Assembly: GCA_045128735.1 (NCBI GenBank)
Contig: JBGVRT010000007.1
Span: 1-64,000 of the forward strand
Source: RGIG8775 sp045128735
Lineage (GTDB): Bacteria; Bacillota; Clostridia; Oscillospirales; CAG-272
Direction of reading: 5' to 3'
Length of the DNA: 64,000 nt
The notes under the pieces are model-generated. The model had not been told where the DNA came from, ran no database searches, and saw nothing but the letters and a program-made list of their open reading frames with translations. Positions 43,113 to 51,924 of this stretch are shown one piece after another. Positions within the stretch are counted from its first letter, which is position 1, and each line of letters opens with the position of its first letter. The position numbers were made by a program, and so were the translations under genes.

Positions 43113-44942
43113 ATGATTCGTTCTCATGTACTTATCTGCGGCGGTACAGGCTGTACCTCGTCCGGCAGTACAAATCTTCGCGATAAGCTCGCTGAAGAGC
43201 TTAAAGCAAAAGGTCTTGACGAAGAAATAAAGATCGTTATGACCGGTTGTTTCGGACTTTGTGCTCTTGGTCCGATTATGATCGTTTATCCCGAAGGCAC
43301 ATTCTATAGCAGAGTAACTGTTGACGATATTCCCGAAATCGTTGACGAGCATCTTATGAAGGGCCGTATCGTTGAGCGTCTTGTATATAACGATACAGGA
43401 GATTCTAAGGGCGTGGAAGAGGCTGCAGCCGCTTCGCTTAACGAGACTGTATTCTACAAAAAGCAGCATCGTGTAGCTCTCCGTAACTGCGGTGTTATCA
43501 ACCCCGAAAATATCGAAGAGTATATCGCAATGGACGGTTATTTCGCACTGCACAAGGTGCTTACCGAAATGACCCCCGATGACGTTATCCAGACAATTCT
43601 TGATTCCGGACTTCGTGGACGCGGAGGCGGTGGATTCCCCACAGGTCTCAAGTGGAAGTTCGCTTCCAATAACCGCGGTCAGGTTAAGAAGTACGTTGCT
43701 TGTAACGCAGACGAAGGTGATCCCGGTGCGTTCATGGACCGTTCCATTCTTGAGGGTGACCCCCATGCTCTTATCGAGGCTATGGCAATTGCCGCTTACG
43801 CTATCGGTGCTGACGAGGGTTACGTTTACGTTCGTGCTGAGTACCCCATCGCTGTACACCGCTTGAACATTGCTATCGAGCAGGCAAGAGAAATGGGTCT
43901 TCTTGGTGAGGATATTTTTGGAACAGGCTTCAAGTTTGATATGCAGATCCGTCTTGGCGCAGGTGCGTTCGTGTGCGGTGAGGAGACAGCTCTTATGACC
44001 TCTATTGAGGGTAACAGAGGTGAGCCTCGTCCCCGTCCTCCTTTCCCTGCGGTAAAGGGTCTGTTTGGTAAGCCTACTGTTCTTAACAATGTTGAGACAT
44101 ATGCAAATATTCCCCAGATCATCCTTAAGGGTGCTGATTGGTTCGCTTCTATGGGAACAGAGAAGTCCAAGGGTACTAAGGTATTTGCTCTTGGTGGTAA
44201 GATCCAGAATACAGGTCTTGTTGAGATTCCTATGGGTACAACTCTTCGTGAGGTTGTTGAGGAGATCGGCGGCGGTATTCCCAACGGTAAGAAGTTCAAG
44301 GCTGCTCAGACAGGTGGACCTTCCGGTGGATGTATCCCCGCACACCTTATTGACACTCCCATTGACTACGATAACCTTATCGCAATCGGTTCTATGATGG
44401 GTTCGGGCGGACTTATCGTTATGGATGAAGATAACTGTATGGTTGATATCGCTAAGTTCTTCCTCGAGTTCACAGTTGATGAGTCCTGCGGTAAGTGTAC
44501 TCCTTGCCGTGTCGGTACAAAGAGACTTCTTGAGATACTTGATAAGATCATCTCGGGTAACGGTGAGCTTGAAGACCTTGACCGTATGGAAGAGCTTTGT
44601 AACTACATAAAGAGTGCTTCTCTTTGCGGACTTGGACAGACCGCTCCTAACCCTGTAATTTCTACACTTCGTTACTTCAAGGATGAGTATATCGCTCATA
44701 TCGTTGACAAGAAGTGTCCTGCAGGCGTATGTAAGAGCCTTCTTCAGTACACAATCGATCAGGATAAGTGTATCGGATGCGGAATGTGTGCTAAGAACTG
44801 TCCCGCAGATGCTATTTCCAAGACAACTTACGTTGCTCCCGGTCATAAGCTTCCTTCGCTTGCTATCGATCCTACCAAGTGCGTGAAGTGCGGAGCTTGT
44901 CTTGATAGCTGTAAGAAGATCAAGGCTATTTCCAAGAAGTAA
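43113..44942 (+). CDS. hydB: NuoF/HydB-type NADH-binding subunit of bifurcating hydrogenase
   Basis: A 609-residue flavo-iron-sulfur protein. Residues 1-95 form a thioredoxin-like 2Fe-2S domain (CGGTGCTSSGS, MTGCFGLCALGP). The NuoF core follows with GRGGGGFPTGLKW (NADH site), CNADEGDPGAFMDRSILEGDPH (FMN site) and GAFVCGEETALM, then CGKCTPCRVG for the 4Fe-4S cluster. Two C-terminal 4Fe-4S motifs (CIGCGMCAKNCPADAI, CVKCGACLDSC) complete it. This is the beta subunit of HydABC enzymes, which couple NADH and reduced ferredoxin oxidation to H2 formation. Confidence 0.95.
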   Translation: MIRSHVLICGGTGCTSSGSTNLRDKLAEELKAKGLDEEIKIVMTGCFGLCALGPIMIVYPEGTFYSRVTVDDIPEIVDEHLMKGRIVERLVYNDTGDSKGVEEAAAASLNETVFYKKQHRVALRNCGVINPENIEEYIAMDGYFALHKVLTEMTPDDVIQTILDSGLRGRGGGGFPTGLKWKFASNNRGQVKKYVACNADEGDPGAFMDRSILEGDPHALIEAMAIAAYAIGADEGYVYVRAEYPIAVHRLNIAIEQAREMGLLGEDIFGTGFKFDMQIRLGAGAFVCGEETALMTSIEGNRGEPRPRPPFPAVKGLFGKPTVLNNVETYANIPQIILKGADWFASMGTEKSKGTKVFALGGKIQNTGLVEIPMGTTLREVVEEIGGGIPNGKKFKAAQTGGPSGGCIPAHLIDTPIDYDNLIAIGSMMGSGGLIVMDEDNCMVDIAKFFLEFTVDESCGKCTPCRVGTKRLLEILDKIISGNGELEDLDRMEELCNYIKSASLCGLGQTAPNPVISTLRYFKDEYIAHIVDKKCPAGVCKSLLQYTIDQDKCIGCGMCAKNCPADAISKTTYVAPGHKLPSLAIDPTKCVKCGACLDSCKKIKAISKK

Positions 44943-44958
44943 GAAAGGAGAACCCAAT

Positions 44959-46701
44959 ATGGAAACAGTAAATATTAAAATAAATGGCAAGGAATATGCC
45001 GTTCCTCAGGGTTCGACAGTCCTTGAAGCAGCTCGCGCTGCAAAGATAGAGATCCCCACACTTTGCTACCTTAAGGACATCAACGCAATCGGTGCATGCC
45101 GTCTTTGCCTTGTTGAGGTTTCTGAGGGTGGTAAGCCCTTTAGAATGGTTACTGCTTGTGTTTATCCTGTAACCGAGGGAATGGAGGTCCTCACAAATAC
45201 CCCCAAGATTATCAAGTCCAGAAAGCTCAACCTTGAGCTTGTACTTTCCAACCACGATAAGAAGTGCCTTTCTTGCACACGTAATACCACCTGCGAGCTT
45301 CAGAAGCTTTGCAATGAGTACGGTGTAGACGAGAGCTACTTCAAGGGCGAAATGAACAAGTATGAGATCGACGATTCCTCGCCCATTATCCGTGATAATA
45401 ACAAGTGTATCCTTTGCCGTCGTTGCGTAGCTGTTTGCTCTAAGGTTCAGGGCATTGGTGTTATCGGTGCAAACGACCGTGGATTTGATACACATATCGC
45501 TTCCGCGTTCGAGACAAAGCTTGGCGACAACGCTTGTATCAACTGCGGTCAGTGTATCGTTGCTTGTCCCACAGGTGCTCTTTATGAGAGAGATGATACA
45601 GATAAGGTTATGGAAGCTATCGCGGATCCTTCAAAGAAGGTTTACATCTGCACAGCTCCTTCTGTTCGTGCACAGATCGGTGAGTGCTTCGGCTACGAGC
45701 CCGGTACAGACGTTGAGGGTAAGATGGTTGCCGCTATCAAGCGCCTCGGCTTTGACGGTGTGTTCGATATGAACCTTACTGCCGACCTTACCATTATGGA
45801 AGAAGCAACAGAGTTCCTTGGCAGAGTTAAGAACGGCGGTGTTCTTCCTATGATCACCTCCTGCTCTCCCGGATGGATCAAGTTCTGCGAGCACTACTAT
45901 CCCGAGATGACAGAAAACCTTTCTACCTGCAAGTCTCCTCAGCAGATGTTCGGTGCAGTTGTTAAGACTTACTTCGCTGAAAAAGAGGGAATTGATCCCA
46001 AGGATATCTTCTTCGTATCCGCAATTCCTTGTACTGCTAAGAAGTTTGAGGTTGGACGCGATGGTGAATCTGCTGCAGGTGTTCCTGATGTTGACGTTGC
46101 TATTACAACCCGTGAGCTTGGCAGAATGATTGAAAAAGCAGGCATCAAGTTCAGAGAGCTTGATGACGAAGCATTTGATATTCCTTTCGATATCGGATCG
46201 GGCGCAGGCGCTATCTTCGGTGCTACAGGCGGTGTTATGGAGGCTGCTCTCCGTACAGCGGCTGAGGTTATCGAGGGCAAGCCTCTTGAGAAGCTTGACT
46301 TCACAGAGGTAAGAGGAACTGAGGGGGTTAAGTTTGCTACTTATAAGCTTGGTGACATTACTCTTAACGTTGCTGTAACAAGCGGAACAGGCAACGCGAG
46401 AAAGCTCCTTGACGACGTTAAGGCAGGCAAGGTTGACGTTCAGTTCATTGAGGTTATGGGATGTCCCGGCGGCTGTGTAAACGGCGGCGGACAGCCTCAT
46501 CAGCCCGCGGCTGTTCGTGAGACAGTTGACCTTCGTGCAGTTCGTGCGGCGGTTCTTTACAACGATGACGCTAATGCAGACCTCAGAAAGTCTCATGAGA
46601 ACTCGGCTGTAAAGAAGCTCTACGACGAGTACTTCGGAGAACCCAACAGCCACAAGGCTCACGAGATTCTTCACACTCACTATGTAAAGCGCGGTATATA
46701 A
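44959..46701 (+). CDS. hydA: [FeFe]-hydrogenase catalytic subunit
   Basis: A 580-residue catalytic hydrogenase. N-terminal 2Fe-2S (CYLKDINAIGACRLCLVEV), a His-Cys3 4Fe-4S motif (HDKKCLSCTRNTTCELQKLC), two 4Fe-4S motifs (CILCRRCVAVCSKVQG, CINCGQCIVACPTGAL), then H-cluster motifs TSCSPGW (Cys302), IPCTAKKFE and EVMGCPGGCVNGGGQP; the small-subunit domain SHENSAVKKLYDEYFGEPNS ends it. It reduces protons to H2. Last gene of the operon, ended by a terminator; AGAAAGGAGA precedes ATG 44959. Confidence 0.97.
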   Translation: METVNIKINGKEYAVPQGSTVLEAARAAKIEIPTLCYLKDINAIGACRLCLVEVSEGGKPFRMVTACVYPVTEGMEVLTNTPKIIKSRKLNLELVLSNHDKKCLSCTRNTTCELQKLCNEYGVDESYFKGEMNKYEIDDSSPIIRDNNKCILCRRCVAVCSKVQGIGVIGANDRGFDTHIASAFETKLGDNACINCGQCIVACPTGALYERDDTDKVMEAIADPSKKVYICTAPSVRAQIGECFGYEPGTDVEGKMVAAIKRLGFDGVFDMNLTADLTIMEEATEFLGRVKNGGVLPMITSCSPGWIKFCEHYYPEMTENLSTCKSPQQMFGAVVKTYFAEKEGIDPKDIFFVSAIPCTAKKFEVGRDGESAAGVPDVDVAITTRELGRMIEKAGIKFRELDDEAFDIPFDIGSGAGAIFGATGGVMEAALRTAAEVIEGKPLEKLDFTEVRGTEGVKFATYKLGDITLNVAVTSGTGNARKLLDDVKAGKVDVQFIEVMGCPGGCVNGGGQPHQPAAVRETVDLRAVRAAVLYNDDANADLRKSHENSAVKKLYDEYFGEPNSHKAHEILHTHYVKRGI

Positions 46702-46713
46702 ATAAAACCCATA

Positions 46714-46745
46714 GGGGCGACGAAAGTCGCCCCTTAATTTTTTCA
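46714..46745 (+). terminator. Terminator of the hydrogenase operon
   Basis: Perfect GGGGCGAC/GTCGCCCC stem with a GAAA loop, then TTAATTTTTTC. Confidence 0.9.
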
Positions 46746-46763
46746 TTATTTTTCCAAAAGATA

Positions 46764-46792
46764 TTGACAAAACAAGTTTTTGGTGATATAAT
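46764..46792 (+). promoter_or_regulatory. Promoter of the GntR/ABC operon
   Basis: Consensus TTGACA at 46764-46769, 17-base spacer, consensus TATAAT at 46787-46792. Confidence 0.88.
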
Positions 46793-46794
46793 GC

Positions 46795-46821
46795 AACTGT
46801 ACTAACACATATAGTACAGTT
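46795..46821 (+). promoter_or_regulatory. Palindromic operator of the GntR regulator
   Basis: Perfect 10-base arms AACTGTACTA and TAGTACAGTT separated by seven bases, starting two bases after the -10 box and covering the expected transcription start. A GntR dimer bound here would block initiation. Confidence 0.8.
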
Positions 46822-46840
46822 TGTGAAAGGAGGATATTAA

Positions 46841-47209
46841 ATGCTTGTAGTAGATAAAATGTCAAGAATCCCTATATACGAACAGATAGAAGAGGGAATA
46901 AAAAGAGAAATTATTACGGGTATTCTTAAGGAGAGAGAGCAGCTTCCGTCAATAAGAGAGCTGTCTGTTATTCTTACCACAAATCCCAATACCGTTCAAA
47001 AAGCCTTTATGGCACTTGACAGAGACGGAATAATAGTTTCAACTCCCGGGCGCGGATGCTTTGTAGCTGATAACGCGGTAGAGAAGATTCGTGAAGGGCT
47101 GAAGAGTAAGATTGACGAAATCAAAGAGCTTGCCAAAACGCTTGCAAACGCGGGGATAGATGAAAAAGCCGTGCTTGAAGCTGTAAAAAGCGCCTACAAA
47201 GCAAAATAA
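46841..47209 (+). CDS. GntR family regulator (YtrA type)
   Basis: A 122-residue repressor. The winged helix is plain: IPIYEQIEEGIKREIITGIL, LPSIRELSVILTTNPNTVQKAFMALDRDGI and TPGRGCFVAD. The tail of about 40 residues is a short helical dimerization part without a ligand-binding domain, as in YtrA. It heads an operon with an ABC transporter and probably represses it through the palindrome at 46795-46821. Confidence 0.92.
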   Translation: MLVVDKMSRIPIYEQIEEGIKREIITGILKEREQLPSIRELSVILTTNPNTVQKAFMALDRDGIIVSTPGRGCFVADNAVEKIREGLKSKIDEIKELAKTLANAGIDEKAVLEAVKSAYKAK

Positions 47210-47229
47210 ACCAAGAAAGGAAGAGAGCT

Positions 47230-48129
47230 ATGATTTGTGCAAAAAATTTAACAATGAAATTCGATGATTTCACAGCACTTAAAAGAATGAACTGTGAGAT
47301 TCCCGAAGCGTGTATATATGGACTCGTTGGCAGTAACGGCGCGGGTAAATCAACGTTTTTAAGACTTATCAGCGGAATATACCGCCCGGATAGCGGTGAG
47401 GTAACTATAGACGGACAGCCTGTTTACGAAAATCCCGAGGTTAAGAATAGAATACTTTACGTTCCCGACGAGCTGTATTTTTTACCTCAGGCAAATATGG
47501 AAAGAATGGCTGAATTGTACAGCTCAATATATGAAAAGTTTAATTATGAGCGCTTTTATAACCTTACAAAAACCTTTGGGCTTAATCCCAAGGCAAATAT
47601 AAATACTTTTTCTAAGGGTATGAAGCGGCAGGCAGCAACCATTCTTGCGCTTTCCTCAATGCCCGAAATTCTCTTGTTTGACGAGACCTTTGACGGTCTT
47701 GACCCCGTAATGAGAAATCTTGTAAAGCAGGTGATTTACAACGACGTTATCGAAAGAAAGACAACGACGATAATCACCTCTCACTCGCTTCGCGAGCTTG
47801 AGGATACCTGCGACCAGCTCGCTTTGCTTCATAAGGGCGGTATCGTTTTTGAAAGCGATATTCAAGACCTTAAAACAACGCTGTTCAAGGTGCAGGTTGC
47901 ATTTAATGGGGGGTATTCGAAAGAACGCTTTGCAGGCGTGGAAATGCTTGACTATAACCAAATGGGCTCTGTTGCAACCTTTATTGCACGCGGAGACAAG
48001 GAAGAGGTTGTGGCAAAAATTCGCGGACTGAATCCCGTTCTTCTTGACGTTCTTCCTCTCAATCTTGAGGAAGTGTTTATCTATGAGATGGAAAGTCTCG
48101 GTTACGCCTTTAAGGAAATTCTGATGTAA
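47230..48129 (+). CDS. ABC transporter ATP-binding protein
   Basis: A 299-residue ATPase. Walker A is GLVGSNGAGKSTFLR, the signature is TFSKGMKRQAATILAL, Walker B is EILLFDETFDGLDP and the switch His is in TSHSLRELE. The C-terminal extension of about 90 residues is of the kind seen in YtrB-like drug or antibiotic exporters. Pairs with the permease encoded 13 bases downstream. Confidence 0.94.
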   Translation: MICAKNLTMKFDDFTALKRMNCEIPEACIYGLVGSNGAGKSTFLRLISGIYRPDSGEVTIDGQPVYENPEVKNRILYVPDELYFLPQANMERMAELYSSIYEKFNYERFYNLTKTFGLNPKANINTFSKGMKRQAATILALSSMPEILLFDETFDGLDPVMRNLVKQVIYNDVIERKTTTIITSHSLRELEDTCDQLALLHKGGIVFESDIQDLKTTLFKVQVAFNGGYSKERFAGVEMLDYNQMGSVATFIARGDKEEVVAKIRGLNPVLLDVLPLNLEEVFIYEMESLGYAFKEILM

Positions 48130-48142
48130 GGAGGATAATACC

Positions 48143-50347
48143 GTGGCAAATTTCTTTTCAACAAAACTTTATTTTCAGGGACTTAAAAAAATACGTATCA
48201 GCGGAACTGCGTTTGCGCTGATAATTATACTTCTTAACGCGTTCCTGCCTATTATAGGCATAATTGACAGTGCCAACTATAGCTCGCCTTATCACGTTGC
48301 AAGCGTTGTCGAATACAATATGGTCGTTCCGTTCTGTATGCTTGTAATCGTACTTGTTCCAATTCTTGCGCACGATATGTTTTCGTTCCTTAACGAACGC
48401 AATCAGTCTGACTTCTATCATTCTATTCCGCAAAAAAGAACCTGCGTTTACGTAAGCTTTACGGCGGCGGTTCTTACGTGGGCGTTCGGAACGATAATAG
48501 TCAGCACACTTGTGAACACAATCCTTTGGAGTCTGGCGAGCTCTTACAGCTTTTCCTTAAGTACAATAATCCTCGGCATGTTGCCGTTCCTTGTGCTTTC
48601 TGTGCAGATGGCTGGAGTGATGATACTTGCCATGACGGTAACGGGAACTAAAATATCCAACTTCCTTGTTGCGATACTTTTCTTCCTCTTCTTCAGAGCT
48701 ATGAGTACCTTCTGTGTAACCGCACTTGACGAGGTATCAAACGTAATAAACATCAATTACGGCGCTTACAAATATTTCGGACTTGAATTTTTCCTTCCGT
48801 TCTCACTTTTGCTTGGAATTTTCGACGGAGAAGCAGGTGTGTTTGTCGACGCAAAGCTTCAGATTTATTCGCTTTTAGTCGGTATAATTTTCCTTGTTAT
48901 CGGTGGATTTGCATATAAAAACCGCCGAAGCGAAAGCGGGTCCAAGAGCGCGCCCAGCAAGCTTCTTCAGCACGTCTACAGATTTGCTGTAACTCTTCCG
49001 TTTGTGTTTATGGTTGCCTTCTTTATGATGATAGACGGTGTAGAGGGATATCAGATAATTCTCGCTCTTGTAGCCGTGCTTGTTTACGTGCTTTACGAGC
49101 TTATAACTACTAAGAAACTTAAGAGTGTTGTAAAAACGCTTCCTCTTATGATAATTCCCGTACTTGTAACCGTTCTTATGGTTAGCGGTATATATATCAC
49201 AAGAAACGCAATATATAACGACAGATTTACTTCGGACGAGTTTGACGGCTTCTGCTTTACTTCTCCATATCTCAGCACTTACGAAAGTCATATGACAGAG
49301 GAAGTATTTGTCAAGAGCGACAGAGCGGGCGAAATTCTTTCCGATGCTCTCAATTATTCGCTTGACGGAGGCTACAATTATCAGAGCACAACCTATGAAC
49401 GCGTGCTTATAAAGCTGAAAAGCGGTAGAATAATGGCGAGAAATCTCCATATTCCCGATTCGGAGTACGTTGAGCTTGACAATATTCTTTATAACTCACC
49501 CGATTATTGTGAAGCATACCTCCAGATACCTCATCCCGACGAGATTTCAAATGCATATTGCAGACACGATATGAGCGATGCTCAGGTTAAAAGGCTTTAC
49601 CGTGTTTTCTATGATGAATATAATTCGCTTTCAAATAAGGATAAATTGCGTGTTAAGAAGCCTCAGGGTGATTATGTTTCGGTTTCGGGTATATCTTTGT
49701 CGGGATATTTGAACGGTGTGGATTACAGTGCTTATTATCAGATTGTTTTCGATTATATGCCCAAAACTGCCATAGAATATATGAATATATTAGAGCAAGG
49801 CGATGAGGGCGGATACTATGGATTTAATTTGGATAATGCAATTGCTCAGCTTTCAGCTTGCAGGTCACAGCTTACTACCAAGAGTATAGATTATGCATAC
49901 GGAGCACTGTCGTTCGCTAAGGTGACGGGAAGATTCAGTGACGGAAGCATAGAGCGCGTATATAAGTATGAGAATCCCAAAATGGTTGATGCGTTGTATG
50001 AGGTTTTAGTCCTTATAACAGATGATAAAAATTCATATGTCTATACTGACCCCTCAAAGATATACAAATTGAATTTCCATCTTGACGTAAATCTTGTTGA
50101 GGACTATGAGAAGGGTGCGGAAACCACACCTATTGTTGTAACCCCCTATCACACCTCTGCTGACCTTGTGGGTATAACCTCGGTCCAAGCGGTGCCCGAC
50201 GCAGAGACGGTTCACTATGACACTAATTTCTATATAAACGAGGATGTTTTCGTAAGTATCAGCGATGAAAATATGGCTAAGATAGAAGCCATAATGCAGA
50301 GAGTTTACGGTGAAGCCGACGAAAAGACAGTTAAAACAGAAGAATGA
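48143..50347 (+). CDS. ABC transporter permease
   Basis: A 734-residue membrane protein starting with GTG (AAGGAGG upstream). There are about six membrane segments in the first 260 residues and two more near 290-350, followed by a soluble extracellular region of about 370 residues. FFSFLNERNQSDFYHSIP-like text (LNERNQSDFYHSIPQKR) is shared with permeases of GntR-linked YtrCD-type exporters. Likely exports a lantibiotic-like or envelope-active compound; the substrate is unknown. ATGA overlap with the PAP2-type gene couples them. Confidence 0.82.
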   Translation: MANFFSTKLYFQGLKKIRISGTAFALIIILLNAFLPIIGIIDSANYSSPYHVASVVEYNMVVPFCMLVIVLVPILAHDMFSFLNERNQSDFYHSIPQKRTCVYVSFTAAVLTWAFGTIIVSTLVNTILWSLASSYSFSLSTIILGMLPFLVLSVQMAGVMILAMTVTGTKISNFLVAILFFLFFRAMSTFCVTALDEVSNVININYGAYKYFGLEFFLPFSLLLGIFDGEAGVFVDAKLQIYSLLVGIIFLVIGGFAYKNRRSESGSKSAPSKLLQHVYRFAVTLPFVFMVAFFMMIDGVEGYQIILALVAVLVYVLYELITTKKLKSVVKTLPLMIIPVLVTVLMVSGIYITRNAIYNDRFTSDEFDGFCFTSPYLSTYESHMTEEVFVKSDRAGEILSDALNYSLDGGYNYQSTTYERVLIKLKSGRIMARNLHIPDSEYVELDNILYNSPDYCEAYLQIPHPDEISNAYCRHDMSDAQVKRLYRVFYDEYNSLSNKDKLRVKKPQGDYVSVSGISLSGYLNGVDYSAYYQIVFDYMPKTAIEYMNILEQGDEGGYYGFNLDNAIAQLSACRSQLTTKSIDYAYGALSFAKVTGRFSDGSIERVYKYENPKMVDALYEVLVLITDDKNSYVYTDPSKIYKLNFHLDVNLVEDYEKGAETTPIVVTPYHTSADLVGITSVQAVPDAETVHYDTNFYINEDVFVSISDENMAKIEAIMQRVYGEADEKTVKTEE

Positions 50348-51009
50348 AAAACATTGAAGTAGATTACAGAAAATTAAGATTATCTAACCTTGCAACAAGC
50401 CAATTTAACCACTTGTTTCTGCTTGTATTCTGGCCATTGTTTGGTATATCCTTTGCGTGGGTAGAAAAATATTATCCTGTGGAGCATTATATCAGCGTGT
50501 TTTCGCCTCTCGACGATTTTATCCCGTTTCTTGAGATATTTGTTATTCCATATGTTTTCTGGTTTGCGTATATAGTCGGAATGCATATTTATACTCTGCT
50601 TTTCGACGTTACAGCATTCAGAAAAATGATGTGGCTGTTTATATTAACATATACTTCAACACTTGTGATATATCTGATATTTCCAACCTGCCAGAATCTA
50701 CGCCACGAAAGCTTTGAAAGAGACAATTTCCTCACTCGCTTTATGGCTGATTACTACGCTATGGATACGCATACCAACGTGTGTCCGTCGTTGCACGTAG
50801 CAGGCTCGCTTGCGGTAATGTTTACATCGTGGCACGCAAAGGGACTTGAGAAATGGTGGATAAAGCTAAGCTTTTCGGTTGTTGCAGTGCTTATATGCCT
50901 GTCAACCGTATTTGTGAAGCAACATTCGTTAATAGATATACTTATTGCCTTGCCCATATGTGGAATAGCATATTTTGCGGTGTTCAAAAGTAATCCGCAA
51001 ATTGAATAA
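50344..51009 (+). CDS. PAP2-superfamily membrane phosphatase/transferase
   Basis: A 221-residue protein with about six membrane segments. The PAP2 motifs are VCPSLHVAGSLAVMF (second motif) and VKQHSLIDILIALP (third motif, His-x3-Asp); the first motif is weak. Members dephosphorylate lipid phosphates such as undecaprenyl pyrophosphate or transfer phospho-headgroups (Aur1/Ipt1 type). It overlaps the permease gene by four bases, so it is probably coregulated by the GntR repressor, which hints at an envelope-stress or antibiotic-resistance role. Confidence 0.82.
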   Translation: MKNIEVDYRKLRLSNLATSQFNHLFLLVFWPLFGISFAWVEKYYPVEHYISVFSPLDDFIPFLEIFVIPYVFWFAYIVGMHIYTLLFDVTAFRKMMWLFILTYTSTLVIYLIFPTCQNLRHESFERDNFLTRFMADYYAMDTHTNVCPSLHVAGSLAVMFTSWHAKGLEKWWIKLSFSVVAVLICLSTVFVKQHSLIDILIALPICGIAYFAVFKSNPQIE

Positions 51010-51041
51010 AAAATCCTGCCGCAACTGCGGCAGGATTTTTT
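51008..51041. terminator. Bidirectional terminator
   Basis: ATCCTGCCGCA and TGCGGCAGGAT arms (51013-51023, 51026-51036) flanked by A6 and T6, between converging genes. Confidence 0.92.
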
Positions 51042-51915
51042 ATTTCTTTTCGGGTAATTCGCTTATAAATGTGGCTCCGAGTATCATAACCGCACCTATA
51101 ATTCCGAATAATCCCATAGGCTCTTTGAGAAAGATCGCCGAAAGGATTATTGCGACAATGGGGTCTATGTAACTGAATATTGCAACTGTCTGAGACGGTA
51201 TTTTTCCAACAGCGTCGAAATAAAGAGCGTAAGAAATACCCGTGTGAACTATTCCCATAATCAGAAGCAAAATGATGATTGTGGGAGTGAAGTTGATTTC
51301 TCCAAGGTTTTCGGTAAGCAGCGTGTAGGGAAGTATAACAACCGCGGCGGCACCGAGCTGAATAAGAGTTTTGTCATAGGTGGGAACCTCCGCAAGCTTT
51401 TTGTTCATCAGTATGACGGAGGCGTATAACACCGCCGCACCCAAGCCGAGAAGTATTCCCGTTGTTTCTCCTGCTGCAAAACCGCTCAGGTTAAGTATTC
51501 CCGAAACAAATATCATTCCCACAAGCGCAACCGTAACGCAGAGAAGCTTTTTTAGTGTTAAACGCTCTTTGAGGAAAATAGGAGAGGCGAGAATAATAAA
51601 GATAGGTGCCATATAATAGCAGAGTGTTGCAGTGGCAACCGTTGTATATCGGTAGCTTTCAAACAGAATTATCCAGTTAACACCGATAAACGCCCCCGAA
51701 GTGAAGAGCAGAACGGCGTGTTTTTTTATAATTTGCCAACTGATTTTGTCACGCTTGATGAAAACAACCGCAAGCAAAAACAGCATTCCGATAAATCCGC
51801 GAATCATAGCTATCAGCGATGACGGGAGCGGTGTGTGTTTTACAAACAATCCTATTGTTCCAAAGATTGTCATTGAGGAGATGAGCCCAAGCTTTGAAAG
51901 AAAATTATTTTTCAT
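51040..51915 (-). CDS. EamA/DMT-family transporter
   Basis: A 291-residue permease with ten membrane segments in two EamA repeats. The first repeat starts LISSMTIFGTIGLFVKHTPLP and the second begins near GILLGLGAAVLYASVIL. Exports or imports a small metabolite; substrate not evident. AAGGAGT lies before the start. Nine bases after the SLC13-type gene, so the two are an operon. Confidence 0.9.
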   Translation of the reverse strand: MKNNFLSKLGLISSMTIFGTIGLFVKHTPLPSSLIAMIRGFIGMLFLLAVVFIKRDKISWQIIKKHAVLLFTSGAFIGVNWIILFESYRYTTVATATLCYYMAPIFIILASPIFLKERLTLKKLLCVTVALVGMIFVSGILNLSGFAAGETTGILLGLGAAVLYASVILMNKKLAEVPTYDKTLIQLGAAAVVILPYTLLTENLGEINFTPTIIILLLIMGIVHTGISYALYFDAVGKIPSQTVAIFSYIDPIVAIILSAIFLKEPMGLFGIIGAVMILGATFISELPEKK

Positions 51916-51924
51916 ATTGACTCC

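Noticed and set aside
43068..44990. 640-residue minus-strand open frame opposite hydB
   Set aside because: Antisense shadow of the NuoF-type gene, composition unlike any protein.
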